From NCBI GenBank assembly GCA_963838835.1, contig CAWITA010000023.1, positions 124,001 to 188,000 of the forward strand: a DNA stretch of 64,000 nt, given 5' to 3'. Within the stretch, counting starts at the first letter, position 1; each line of letters opens with the position of its first letter. A model generated the notes under the pieces. It made no database searches, had not been told where the DNA came from, and saw only the letters and a program-made list of their open reading frames with translations. The position numbers were made by a program, and so were the translations under genes. This DNA comes from Bog-473 sp963838835 (GTDB lineage Bacteria > Actinomycetota > Acidimicrobiia > Acidimicrobiales > RAAP-2). Positions 9,034 through 17,518 of the stretch are shown here, piece by piece.

Positions 9034-9744
9034 ATGAATATCGCCCGATCGACTGCCCTCGTCACTGGAGCTAACCGAGGACTTGGCCGCCACCTCGCTA
9101 ACGAGCTGGTCAGCCGGGGTGCCACCGTGTACGCCGGGGCACGCAACCCCGACGCTGTCGACCTGCCAGGCGCCAAGGTGGTAGCTCTGGACATCACCGA
9201 CCCGGCGTCGGTAGCCAGCGCCGCCGAGATCGCCGGCGACGTCACCCTCGTGATCAACAACGCCGGCTCATCAACCGGCTCAGACCTTCTCAATGGAGAT
9301 CCAGCGCAGATCCGCTTCGAGATGGACACCCACTTTTTCGGGACACTGTCGGTGATCCGAGCCTTCGCCCCGAAGATCTCGACGAACGGAGGAGGGTCGA
9401 TACTCAATATCCTTTCCGTGCTCTCGTGGGTCAGTTTCCCCAGGAGCGGCGCTTACTGCGCCGCGAAGTCAGCAGAATGGTCGATGACCAACGCACTGCG
9501 CGTGCAGCTTGCAGAGCAGAACATCCGGGTGGCTGGGCTCCATGTCGGTTACATGGATACAGACATGACCGCTTCGATAACCGCACCCAAGTCAAACCCC
9601 GCGGATATCGCCAAGATCGCCATCGACGGTGTCGAGCAGGATCTCTTCGAAATAGTCGCAGACGATGTCAGCCGTGAGATGCAGGCCGCACTTGCTGGCG
9701 GCGTTTCCGCCCTCTATCCACAGCTCCAAAAAACTCCCCGCTAG
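9034..9744 (+). CDS. short-chain dehydrogenase/reductase (SDR)
   Basis: 236 residues, GAGGAG 5 bp upstream of ATG. Classical SDR signatures: 'VTGANRGLGRHLANEL' (cofactor loop TGxxxGLG), 'LDITD', 'VINNAG' and the catalytic Ser-Tyr-Lys set 'ILSVLSW...YCAAKSAEW'. 'GARNPD' after strand 2 fits NADP(H) preference. Substrate unknown. It stands alone between the IS110 remnant and the SnoaL-like gene. Confidence 0.88.
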   Translation: MNIARSTALVTGANRGLGRHLANELVSRGATVYAGARNPDAVDLPGAKVVALDITDPASVASAAEIAGDVTLVINNAGSSTGSDLLNGDPAQIRFEMDTHFFGTLSVIRAFAPKISTNGGGSILNILSVLSWVSFPRSGAYCAAKSAEWSMTNALRVQLAEQNIRVAGLHVGYMDTDMTASITAPKSNPADIAKIAIDGVEQDLFEIVADDVSREMQAALAGGVSALYPQLQKTPR

Positions 9745-9944
9745 TCGGGCTCATTACCTCGACCTTCGGGTTCTCGACCCGAGGGTCGTGGTGCTCCCAG
9801 TAGCCCGGGCGTGGGCGGAGTCGCCGAGAGGGCAAATGCGCTGAAAATGCCAACGAGCTTGCGAGCGGTTTCGGTGTTGCCTGCGGGATCGAGCCGCACT
9901 TCACCGGGCCTCTCCCTGTGGACGTTGGTTGAACACGCCGTCGC

Positions 9945-10394
9945 TCACTGACGCCAGAACATGGTCGCCAGTCCGACCAGCCCCACACCTCGGCCGTAGA
10001 GCTGGCGCATCTGAGTGAGCACATCGGTCTGCTGAACCCGCTCGACGATCCGGCCGTCGTCGACTCGGACGTAGTCGAAGAAGTTGGCCTCGAAGGGCCG
10101 CTTGGTGGCGGGCGCCCCGTAGAGGCGGCCAGTCGCCGTCCCCCGGACCACGCCATGGGCAAGGACGACGTCGTCGGCGTCCACGACGGTGGGGAGCTCG
10201 ACATTCAGATCGGGGAGCCCCTTCCACACTGTCCGAATGGAGTCCTTCGACTCTTCCCAATTCACCCAGCCGTGGGTGAAGCCGACGCAGTTCTCGCGAT
10301 ACCGCTCAGGGTCCACGTGCCGCTCGGCTGCTTCAAGGTCCGAGCCGTTGAGGGCGTCTATGAAGCCTCGGTAGACATCGACAGGCGTGTCCAA
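9945..10394 (-). CDS. SnoaL/NTF2-like small protein
   Basis: 149 residues if translation starts at TTG 10394, which directly follows GGAGGA; no ATG is available near the domain start. The sequence 'VDVYRGFIDALNGSDLEAAERHVDPERYRENC' followed by 'DGRIVERVQQTDVLTQMRQL' is typical of the SnoaL-like cone fold, used by polyketide cyclases, dehydratases and ligand-binding proteins. No specific function can be assigned. It lies about 30 bp from the membrane-protein gene at 10427 and probably shares its transcript. Confidence 0.7.
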   Translation of the reverse strand: MDTPVDVYRGFIDALNGSDLEAAERHVDPERYRENCVGFTHGWVNWEESKDSIRTVWKGLPDLNVELPTVVDADDVVLAHGVVRGTATGRLYGAPATKRPFEANFFDYVRVDDGRIVERVQQTDVLTQMRQLYGRGVGLVGLATMFWRQ

Positions 10395-10426
10395 CTCTCC
10401 TCCAGTTGTAAGTGGGCGGGACTGTT

Positions 10427-10873
10427 TCAGAGGACGAAGGTCAGATGGCACATCCAGAGAGCGATTAACCCGGCCGCCGACCACGCGGCCACCCGGAGCC
10501 AGTTCGTTCGGACGAGGGCCTGGTGTGTGCGGGCGTCGGAGCCCCGGGCGAGGGCGCCGTGGTAGCGGCCCTGGAAGGCGGCGGTCGACGCGATGACCAT
10601 CACGACAAGGGCCAGTTCGCAGATCGGCCCCCACACTGGGACCGTGCGGGGGCGACTCACGAGCAGCCCCACGCTCGCCGCGGTCGCCACGAGGACGCCG
10701 GGGATCACGACGAGGCCGAAGCGCCGGTTGTGGGCCGCCTCATACTTGGCGAGGGCGTCGTCGCCCACGAGGGCGAGCAACGGGTAGTTGAGGATCTGCA
10801 TTGTCCACAGAGCGCCGGCCATGAAGGTGGTGGCGGCGGTTTCGATGAGCAAGAAGGCCTGGCCGGCGTCCAT
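10427..10873 (-). CDS. small integral membrane protein, four TM segments
   Basis: About 148 residues; ATG 10873 (third codon of the open frame) is preferred because GGGAG is 8 bp upstream. Four hydrophobic segments are visible: 'AFLLIETAATTFMAGALW', 'GLVVIPGVLVATAASVGLLV', 'ICELALVVMVIASTAAF' and 'LRVAAWSAAGLIALWM'. It resembles small DUF1772-like proteins but I cannot name the family with confidence. It is divergent from a MarR regulator 79 bp away, which probably controls it. Confidence 0.65.
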   Translation of the reverse strand: MDAGQAFLLIETAATTFMAGALWTMQILNYPLLALVGDDALAKYEAAHNRRFGLVVIPGVLVATAASVGLLVSRPRTVPVWGPICELALVVMVIASTAAFQGRYHGALARGSDARTHQALVRTNWLRVAAWSAAGLIALWMCHLTFVL

Positions 10874-10951
10874 ATCCACGCTCCCGTGTCGTACCCCCGG
10901 TGATATTATCCGTAGTACTGATTATCTGTCACCTGACGATCTGAGGCCAGC

Positions 10952-11401
10952 GTGGCCGAGCCGGTTGCTTCCAAGATGTCCGCTGCCTCGCTGCCGCCAT
11001 CGATGCGGGACCGCGTGACCTTCCTGCTGTTCCGCGCGGCTCAGGCGTCGCACGCGTTGGCCAATCAGATGCTCGCCGAGGTCGGGTTGGGCGCTCGCCA
11101 GGTTGGGATCCTGACGATCGTCACCGAGCTTGAGCCCATGACCCAAAAGGCCCTCGGAGCCATACTGCGCATTGACCGTACGACCATGGTCTCCTTGGTG
11201 GACGATCTCGAGGACAAGGGCCTGGTCCTTCGCAAGCGGCATCCGGGGGACCGGCGAGCTTTTCTCGTCGTCCCCACGACTTCGGGTCGGAAAGCCAAGA
11301 CGACGGCGGTTCGGGTCCTTGACGAGCAGCAGCGCCGGTTCCTCGCGCCGCTCAGCGACGGGGAGCGCCAATCCTTGGGGGAGATGCTCAAGCGCTTGTA
11401 A
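10952..11401 (+). CDS. MarR-family transcriptional regulator
   Basis: 149 residues from GTG 10952 (ATG at 10976 is an alternative). Winged-helix MarR features: 'LGARQVGILTIVTELEPMTQKALGAILRIDRTTMVSLVDDLEDKGLVLRKRHPGDRRAFLVVPT'. These dimeric repressors usually bind small phenolic or lipophilic ligands. The intergenic region to the divergent membrane-protein gene holds two direct ATTATC hexamers (about 10906 and 10921) that may be part of the promoter or operator. Confidence 0.88.
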   Translation: MAEPVASKMSAASLPPSMRDRVTFLLFRAAQASHALANQMLAEVGLGARQVGILTIVTELEPMTQKALGAILRIDRTTMVSLVDDLEDKGLVLRKRHPGDRRAFLVVPTTSGRKAKTTAVRVLDEQQRRFLAPLSDGERQSLGEMLKRL

Positions 11402-11804
11402 GGCTCGCGCCGGGGGTGGCATGGCCCCAATGGAACCGGCATTGGGCGGCGCTGGCACCGGCGCCTGCACACGGCTCCGCACGGTGTTAGGACCCGTTCT
11501 CAGCCCCTTGCCGTGACCAACAGACCCGCGACGACAACATCGACTTCCTCCACCTCGATTGGTTCGAGCTTGCTCCACTTCGCCATCGGCGCAGCTAGGG
11601 AGAGGTTCTACCTAGTGCCGAAGTCCCCGGACGCGGTGGCGGTGGGATCCGTCGGCCGTGGGAGCCCGGTGGGATCAGCTCCTTCCAATTCGACTCCGGC
11701 CGCAAGCTTTCCGCCGAGCTCGGTCTTCCCTACGACTCCTTCGGCGCCGCTGAATGAGAACGCGTTCCGCCACGGCGCGCACCCGCCTTGAGTTCCCGGT
11801 CGCC
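11402..11804. other. 403 bp without a recognisable gene
   Basis: Between the MarR gene and the frameshifted SRPBCC gene. Short open frames exist on both strands but show no known motif or ribosome binding site. Nothing else was recognised. Confidence 0.5.
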
Positions 11805-12243
11805 TTATATGGCTTTGTCTTCCGTGATGAATTTGAACAACCACTCCCTGATGACGTGATTTCCAGCTCTCCTCGACCTGTGCGTAACACTCCATTTCTG
11901 GAACGAGTCCTTCGTGAGTAAAGCGGAGCACGGTTTTGTCGTCGTAAGCGGTTATCTCGAAAACCAGCTTGGTATCCGTCCATTCGTGCGTATCCTTCTC
12001 GATCCAATTCAGCTCACTCTCAGTCACAAGCCACACAATCTTCTCGTCGGAAATGACTTCGGCGAGCTTCTGCTTTGAATAGTGACGGCCGACATGGTGA
12101 ATGATGAACTCATCATTCAACGTTGTGCTGTCTCCTTCGAAGTCTTCCTTGTTCCACCACTTTGAGACATCGATGACGTGGTTGAAGACGTCGCTCGGTG
12201 ACTTGGCTACTTCGATCGTTGTCGTGTAACTCTTGCTTTCCAC
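11805..12243 (-). pseudogene. SRPBCC (AHSA1-like) protein with C-terminal frameshift
   Basis: The first about 126 residues read 'MESKSYTTTIEVAKSPSDVF...WWNKEDFEGDSTTLNDEFIIHHV...VLRFTHEGLVPEMECYAQVEESWK', a normal ligand-binding START-like domain. At about 11863 the frame leaves the family pattern. A neighbouring frame continues correctly as 'REWLFKFITEDKAI' and stops at 11805-11807. Removing one base after the Trp-Lys codons restores the full protein. The unshifted frame runs on to 11608 with non-family sequence. Base composition here is noticeably AT-richer than its neighbours, hinting at a different donor. Confidence 0.75.
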
Positions 12244-12287
12244 TCTGCTCCCTCGTCTTGAGGGCCTCTCCTACCTTGGCCAAGGGG

Positions 12288-12764
12288 TTACCTCTGTCCG
12301 GAAGGGACGCTCTCGGTGGGCCAACGTTCCTGCAAGACGGGGGAGCCGGTCTCCAGCAGCGACTTCAGGTTGGAGATGGTCATCGGCCAGGCTGTGGACA
12401 GTGCCGCGATGAGCTTCGAGGGTTCGCGTTCGATGCTATGGGCAAGGGAGAACTTGACAGCCGGCCCACTGGACTCCAGTTCGATCGTGCAGGGCGACTC
12501 GCCCTCGGCCTTGAATTCGGGCACGTTCTGATGCTGCCAGCGGATGACTAACCGTCGTGACGGAATGGCCTCGGCGATCTCGCCGGTGTCGGGGACGTGG
12601 CCATCGGGGTAGACCATTCTCCATGACGATCCGGCTGTCCACTGGCTTTCGGCGCGCGTGCCGAACCACCACTGCTTGATGAGCTCCTCATCCGTAAGTG
12701 CCGCCCACAGCTTCTCCGGCGTGGTGCGGATGTAGGTCACGTGGGCAAAGGTCGATCTAGCCAT
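12288..12764 (-). CDS. SRPBCC (AHSA1-like) domain protein
   Basis: 158 residues. ATG 12764 is preferred over 12770 because GGAGG lies 6 bp upstream. Family pattern: 'FAHVTYIRTTPEKLWAALTDEELIKQWWFG', 'GSSWRMVYPDGHVPDTGEI', 'SLAHSIEREPSKLIAALSTAWPMTISNLKSLLETG'. These single-domain proteins bind hydrophobic ligands or assist chaperones; a precise role is not inferable. The start lies within the 3' end of the VOC gene, so the pair is coupled. Confidence 0.85.
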   Translation of the reverse strand: MARSTFAHVTYIRTTPEKLWAALTDEELIKQWWFGTRAESQWTAGSSWRMVYPDGHVPDTGEIAEAIPSRRLVIRWQHQNVPEFKAEGESPCTIELESSGPAVKFSLAHSIEREPSKLIAALSTAWPMTISNLKSLLETGSPVLQERWPTESVPSGQR

Positions 12765-13273
12765 TGGCATCCTCCAGTCGTTTTGGATCGTTGAACGCCT
12801 CCCGGGGCGCGGGTCAAAGCTCGGTTCTTCGCCGACTCCTTTATGACGACCTCCTCTACCTTCGCCACGTCCGGGCCGGCTCCGACTCCTTCATAGAAGG
12901 AGAGGTCCTCGTCGATTCCGACCAACCGGAGACATTGCCCGCCCGGAGCCTGGAAGTAGAGGTGAGAGTCCGGGATCTCATCAAGGTGCCTCACGAGCCC
13001 AGACTCGAGAACTTGGCGGCTCACTTCCTCCACGTTGTCCGACTTGAGTTCCAGCCAAATAGCTCTGAAGCTTCGCAAGAACTCGCTCTCATCAGTGACG
13101 TTCCCATGGAGAAACCCGATGTAGAAGTCGTCTCCCAGCCGAACGAAGTCTCTCTCGGGATCCTCTTTCATGATCTTGCCACCGAGCACATCGCAATAGA
13201 ATTTGCGGATGCTGTCTCGCTCTTGTCGCGGAACTAAGACCGACGAATGATTCCCAAATATTACCTTTGCCAT
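12737..13273 (-). CDS. VOC-superfamily (glyoxalase-like) protein
   Basis: 178 residues from ATG 13273, which has AAGGAGAG 5 bp upstream; an upstream ATG in the same frame lacks this. N-terminal 'GNHSSVLVPRQERDSIRKFYCDVLGGKI' and 'SHLYFQAPGGQCLRLVGID' are typical paired beta-alpha-beta units of the vicinal oxygen chelate fold. His in the first strand and Tyr/Glu positions could ligate a metal, but the substrate is unknown. The last about 35 residues ('NRALTRAPGGVQRSKTT...') are not part of the domain and overlap the next gene's start by 28 bp, which suggests read-on past the original stop. Confidence 0.8.
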   Translation of the reverse strand: MAKVIFGNHSSVLVPRQERDSIRKFYCDVLGGKIMKEDPERDFVRLGDDFYIGFLHGNVTDESEFLRSFRAIWLELKSDNVEEVSRQVLESGLVRHLDEIPDSHLYFQAPGGQCLRLVGIDEDLSFYEGVGAGPDVAKVEEVVIKESAKNRALTRAPGGVQRSKTTGGCQWLDRPLPT

Positions 13274-13441
13274 TACTGCTCTCCTTTTTTGAAATGGACG
13301 ACCGACGGCGCCGCTCAACGGAGTCGCCGTGTGTTATGGATCAGCTCGCCGTCGTGACCGGAGAGGCAATGCCTACTGCCCGACAGCCGTTCACCTCCTG
13401 ACGGCCGGTCGTGCCGGCTCGATTACGTCGTCGCTGGCGTC

Positions 13442-13894
13442 TTAGCGCCAGCTGCTACTGATCCGCGTGTCGTCGGGGTGGGCGGTGAACGCTCCGCCTT
13501 CGAGCCCGCTCCTCAGGCCAATCAGGAACGTCGACCACTTGGTGCTGCAGTGGTGCATGAACTCGATTGGCTCCCGCCAGTCGGCGTGGGTGAACAGCAG
13601 CACGGTTTCTCCGCCGCCGTTGTCCTTGAGGTCGAAGGTGACGGTTGTGCCGACCCATTCTGCGGGACCTTCGACGCAGCGCCACTGCACGCGGTCGTCC
13701 GGCGACAGCTCGACGACCTCCATGACGGCAGAGGGCTCGGGGCCGTCGAAGAAGAAGCTCAGCTTGCCGCCCACCTCGGCGTCGCCCTCCACGTGCGTGG
13801 TCCAGAACTCGGCCAGACCCTCCTTGGTGGCAACCATTTCGTAGACGCGGTGTTGTGGCGCTGCGATTCCCACGCGATGACGAATATCGGGCAT
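13442..13894 (-). CDS. SRPBCC (AHSA1-like) domain protein
   Basis: 150 residues, AAAGGAGAAAG just upstream of ATG. 'MPDIRHRVGIAAPQHRVYEMVATKEGLAEFWTTHVEGDAEVGGKLSFFF' and 'TVTFDLKDNGGGETVLLFTHADWREPIEFMHHCSTKWSTFLIGL' match the family end to end. It is the third gene of this fold within 2.1 kb, all on the same strand with the VOC gene, suggesting a small ligand-handling set of unknown target. Confidence 0.88.
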   Translation of the reverse strand: MPDIRHRVGIAAPQHRVYEMVATKEGLAEFWTTHVEGDAEVGGKLSFFFDGPEPSAVMEVVELSPDDRVQWRCVEGPAEWVGTTVTFDLKDNGGGETVLLFTHADWREPIEFMHHCSTKWSTFLIGLRSGLEGGAFTAHPDDTRISSSWR

Positions 13895-14229
13895 TGTCTT
13901 TCTCCTTTGGGTTTGGATTTCTCGGACATGCGAACTAGTGGGCCGGCGTTTGGTCTCCGTCGGATGACTTGGCTACTGGAGCGACCGGGAAGGTCGAGAA
14001 CTGGAGGGGTGGTAGCGAGTCAGATGCCTTCACCTTCCTCGAGATGCCGCTTCAGGGCTTCGAGGGCCTCGGTCCAGTGGCGCTCCCACCATTCGCGAGT
14101 TCCGGGCCGTACATCCGGCGCCGACCCTTCGGACGGGCGGAGATCAGTTGTGCGCCGAACACCATCGTGGGGTGGTGGCTGACGGCCGGGATCGCCCGTC
14201 TGACTTCGGCTGAAAGGACCTAGGCACGA
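13895..14229 (-). other. 335 bp, possible gene remnant
   Basis: No intact gene. On the minus strand about 14020-14110 one frame encodes 'REWWERHWTEALEALKRHLE' before a stop, reminiscent of the C-terminal helix of AHSA1-like proteins, and a second frame just upstream reads 'MVFGAQLISARPKGRRRMYG'. This could be a decayed fourth SRPBCC gene; the evidence is weak. Confidence 0.3.
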
Positions 14230-15717
14230 TTATTGGACTTCCAGGGCCGATGCGAGCGTGGCCGGCCCAGGCTCACGTTGTGGAGCTGGAGCGGCGTCGG
14301 CTGTGGTTTTTGTTCTTTGCACGGCGAGAGCCGTGATCGCACCGATGACTGAGAAACCTGCCGCCACGAAAAGAGCTGGGCGAAAGCCATCAGTGATCGC
14401 TACATGGCTCGTCAGGCTGCCCTTGGCGTCAAAGACCGCGGTGACGATGGCGACGCCGAAGACCGGCCCAAAGCGCTGCAAGGTGTTGGAGATCCCCGAG
14501 GCCTTGCCGAGCTCCTCCGGCGGCACTGAGCTCAGTGCGGCCGCCGAGGCGGTGGGAAGGACCATCGAGAGTCCGACGCCGGCCATCAGGAGTGGAATGA
14601 AATAGCCGAGGTAGCCAGCATCGGTGTGAGCGATGGCGGCGATCCAGGCGAAGCTGGCAGCCTGCAGGGCAAGTCCGGACACCATGAGCGCCCGCCAGCC
14701 GATCTTGTCCGAGAGCGCCCCTGCGACCGGGACGACGACAAGTGTCGTGGCGGTCCAGGGCAGGAAACGAAGACCGGTGCCGAGCGGCGAGTAGCCGAGT
14801 CCGAACTGGAAGAACTGACTAATGAGAAAGGCGGCAGAGAAGACCGAAGCCGTCAGGAAGAAGGAGGCCCCCACTGCAGCCGAGAAGGTGGTGCTGCGGA
14901 ACATCGAAAGTGGAATCATCGGCTCATCCGCTGTGGCCTCCCAGGCAACGAAGGCCACGAGCAGGCAGACGCCGCCGACCAGGCTGGCAAGGATCTTTGG
15001 ACTGCCCCATCCGTCCTGGGACGCCTCCACCAGTCCCCAAATGAGCGCGACCGCTGCGCCCGAGACGAGCACGAGAGCCGGGACGTCGAGGCATGAGCGC
15101 GGCCCGTAGCTCTCAGGCAAGGCCAACCGTGAGCCGATCAACGCAAGGACACCCACGGGCACGTTCACCCAGAAGATCCAGTGCCAGCTCAGTCCCTGAG
15201 TGATCGCACCGCCGATGAGGGGACCGGCCGCCGCCCCGAGTCCAGCAATCCCACCCCACAGCCCGATCACCGCCCCGCGACGTTCTGGCGGGAAGGAAGA
15301 GGTGAGGATGGTGAGACTGAGCGGGGTGACGATGGCCGCCCCGAGGCCCTGCACGGTGCGCGCACCTATAAGCATGGCCGGGTCCGGAGCGAGGGCGCAG
15401 GCCGCCGAGGCAACGGTGAAGAGGGCGAGGCCGATCACGTACATGCGCCGGCGGCCCAATCGGTCGCCTAGAGCGGCGGCAGTGATGATCCCCGCTCCGA
15501 AGGCCATGTTGTAGGCGTTCACCGTCCATTGGAGCGTGGTGACGCTGCCCCCGAGTGATCGATGGATCGACGGGAGCGCGGTGATCACCACCAACGCGTC
15601 AAGCGCCACCATGAAGAACGCCACCCCGGTGAGGAGGACCGTAAGCGGCAACGACGAGGCGCCGTCCGCTCCCGGTCGGCTGGACGGCGCGCCCATCCGG
15701 GCGGAGAGGTCGGTCAT
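14230..15717 (-). CDS. MFS drug efflux transporter, DHA2 family
   Basis: 495 residues, 14 hydrophobic segments. 'FFMVALDALVVITALPSIHRSL' (helix 1), 'LQWTVNAYNMAFGAGIITAAALGDRLGRRR' (helix 2 and loop), and 'GLWGGIAGLGAAAGPLIGGAI' (motif C). The third pump of this family in the window. Downstream of the YCII gene by 12 bp on the same strand, so probably co-transcribed with it and under the divergent SigG-like sigma factor. Confidence 0.9.
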   Translation of the reverse strand: MTDLSARMGAPSSRPGADGASSLPLTVLLTGVAFFMVALDALVVITALPSIHRSLGGSVTTLQWTVNAYNMAFGAGIITAAALGDRLGRRRMYVIGLALFTVASAACALAPDPAMLIGARTVQGLGAAIVTPLSLTILTSSFPPERRGAVIGLWGGIAGLGAAAGPLIGGAITQGLSWHWIFWVNVPVGVLALIGSRLALPESYGPRSCLDVPALVLVSGAAVALIWGLVEASQDGWGSPKILASLVGGVCLLVAFVAWEATADEPMIPLSMFRSTTFSAAVGASFFLTASVFSAAFLISQFFQFGLGYSPLGTGLRFLPWTATTLVVVPVAGALSDKIGWRALMVSGLALQAASFAWIAAIAHTDAGYLGYFIPLLMAGVGLSMVLPTASAAALSSVPPEELGKASGISNTLQRFGPVFGVAIVTAVFDAKGSLTSHVAITDGFRPALFVAAGFSVIGAITALAVQRTKTTADAAPAPQREPGPATLASALEVQ

Positions 15718-15729
15718 TTTCGTAGGCGC

Positions 15730-16050
15730 TCAGCCTTGGCCGCTCGAGGAGGAATCAAGGTTGAGCACCGTGACGGCGCCGACCTCAACCCCGCCGCCCG
15801 CGTCGAGGGCCGGCGACCCCTTGGCCAGGGCCACGGCCGATTCGAGGTCCTCTGCGGTCACGAAGCTGCAGCCACCGAATTGCGTGCCCGCACCGCAGTT
15901 GCCGAGCTCGGTCGACTCGAAGACCGGGTTGCCGCGGTCAGAGAGGCTTTCGCCCATCGATTCGAACGAGGCCGCCCAGGTGGCCATGGTGTCGGGTCCG
16001 CCCGGGACGCAGTCGGTGGGGATCCGGTAGGTGAAGACGAACGTGGCCAT
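15730..16050 (-). CDS. YCII-like (DGPF) small protein
   Basis: About 106 residues from ATG 16050, with AAGGAGAG upstream. 'MATFVFTYRIPTDCVPGGPDTMATWAASFESMGESLSDRGNPVF' and 'GGCSFVTAEDLESAVALAKGSPAL' follow the dimeric ferredoxin-like YCII pattern. Genes of this kind are commonly linked to ECF sigma factors without a classical anti-sigma factor, as here with the divergent sigma gene at 16227. Biochemical role unknown. Confidence 0.7.
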   Translation of the reverse strand: MATFVFTYRIPTDCVPGGPDTMATWAASFESMGESLSDRGNPVFESTELGNCGAGTQFGGCSFVTAEDLESAVALAKGSPALDAGGGVEVGAVTVLNLDSSSSGQG

Positions 16051-16103
16051 CTGAACCTCTCTCCTTGGTTGGCCGGTCTGGGCCGGCATTGCCTGTCACC
16101 CCA

Positions 16104-16173
16104 TACCGACACCGGACTGAGTGAAAATTGGTCGCTCCCAGGCGACCAATTTCACGATCCGGCGGTGTCGGTA
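16104..16173. promoter_or_regulatory. 70-bp imperfect palindrome between YCII and sigma genes
   Basis: Outer arms TACCGACACCG (16104-16114) and CGGTGTCGGTA (16163-16173) are perfect. Inner arms GTGAAAATTGGTCGC (16121-16135) and GCGACCAATTTCAC (16142-16155) match with one bulged A; the loop is TCCCAG. The mismatched segments between them are 6-7 bp on each side. It lies in a divergent intergenic region, so it is more likely an operator or cruciform-forming control site than a terminator. Confidence 0.65.
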
Positions 16174-16226
16174 CTGGTAGTGGGATCAGAAGGGGCTGGG
16201 ACGCGAGGTGATGCGAGGATGGAACG

Positions 16227-17237
16227 GTGAGCGTGGAACTCCTCAGTCGTGCTCAGTCCGGGGATCAACAGGCGTTCGAGCAGCTGACCGATGGGTATCG
16301 CCACGAGCTACAGGTGCACTGCTATCGGATCCTGGGCTCGACGCAAGACGCGGAGGACGCGCTGCAGGAGACCCTTCTCGGCGCCTGGCAGGCCCTGGGG
16401 CAGTTCGAGAAACGGGCCTCCGTCCGAACCTGGCTCTATCGCATCGCCACGAACCAGTGCCTGAACATGCTCCGTGCCACTTGCCGACGACCCCAATCCG
16501 GGGGACCTGCGTTCGACGTGGCTCTCCCGGAGCCGACCCGGATCGGAGAAGCTGTCTGGCTCGAGCCATACCCCGACGTCCTCCTCGATGGACTCCCCGA
16601 CGACAGCCCCGGACCCGAGGCCCGGTACGAGACGAGGGAGTCGGTGTCGCTGGCGTTCGTCACTGCCCTCCAGCTGCTCCCACCCCGGCAGCGGGTGGCC
16701 TTGGTGCTTCGCGACGTGCTCGGCTTCAGGGCACATGAGGCAGCCGAGATGCTCGACTCAACCGAGGCGTCGGTAACGAACGCTCTCAAACGCGCTCGGG
16801 CCGCTGTGCAAGCTCGCCTCGGGGACTCGAGGGATCACGAGCCTCCCCCCGCTCCGAACTCAGCCGCTGAACAAGAGATCGTGTCCCGCCTCACCGCGGC
16901 ATGGGAAAGCAAAGACGTGGACAAACTCGTCATGCTCCTCACTGAGGACGTCTGGGTCACCATGCCACCGATGCCTCTCGAGTACCAGGGTCGCGAGCCA
17001 GCGCGTCGTTTCTTCAGCATTGTGTCGTTCCGCCCCGGACGGACCTTCCGGATCGTGCCGACCAGAGCGAATGGGCAGCCCGCACTCGCTGCCTACATTC
17101 GCGATCCGCAAACGGGCCTGTTTCACGCCAATGGGATCGTTGTGTTGACCTTGTCTGGGCGTCTCATCACGGCGATGACCGGATTCGACAAGAGCGTCCT
17201 GCCCTCCTTCGGACTTCCTAGGGTCTTGCCCTCTTGA
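16227..17237 (+). CDS. SigG-like ECF sigma factor with SnoaL-like C-terminus
   Basis: 336 residues from GTG 16227. Region 2: 'HCYRILGSTQDAEDALQETLLGAWQALGQFEKRASVRTWLYRIATNQCLNMLR'. Region 4: 'LPPRQRVALVLRDVLGFRAHEAAEMLDSTEASVTNALKRARAAV'. The linker carries 'WLEPYPDVLLDGLPD', characteristic of the mycobacterial SigG type. From about residue 210 a SnoaL-like fold follows ('RLTAAWESKDVDKLVMLLTEDVWVTMPPMPLEYQGREPARRF'), which in such sigma factors controls activity in place of a separate anti-sigma protein. It probably directs its own promoter and the divergent YCII-MFS pair. Confidence 0.88.
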   Translation: MSVELLSRAQSGDQQAFEQLTDGYRHELQVHCYRILGSTQDAEDALQETLLGAWQALGQFEKRASVRTWLYRIATNQCLNMLRATCRRPQSGGPAFDVALPEPTRIGEAVWLEPYPDVLLDGLPDDSPGPEARYETRESVSLAFVTALQLLPPRQRVALVLRDVLGFRAHEAAEMLDSTEASVTNALKRARAAVQARLGDSRDHEPPPAPNSAAEQEIVSRLTAAWESKDVDKLVMLLTEDVWVTMPPMPLEYQGREPARRFFSIVSFRPGRTFRIVPTRANGQPALAAYIRDPQTGLFHANGIVVLTLSGRLITAMTGFDKSVLPSFGLPRVLPS

Positions 17238-17518
17238 CGCTCTAGCTGCTCGAAGGGGTCGTCCTTCCCGCGTTTGCCAGTTAGCGCCGATTGTCGGAGT
17301 CTCACTGATCACGAGTGGTCACGTCACGGTTGGTCACGCCGCTCGCCGCGCTCCCCTCGTCTCGGGTGATCCAGTGTCCAATAGGTCTCCCCCGCACACT
17401 TGCGAGACAAATGATCATGCAACTGGCGTGGTGAGCGACCACTTTGCAGGGCTCTCGGTGTCTATATCTACGACAGCATCCCGACTGTCGAGGTGATCCC
17501 GCTACCGAGGAGTGTGAC

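Noticed and set aside
17300..17340. Sixth arm-type motif (GGTCACGTCACGGTTGGTCACG)
   Set aside because: Spacing and flanks differ and no att copy is nearby; may be coincidence.
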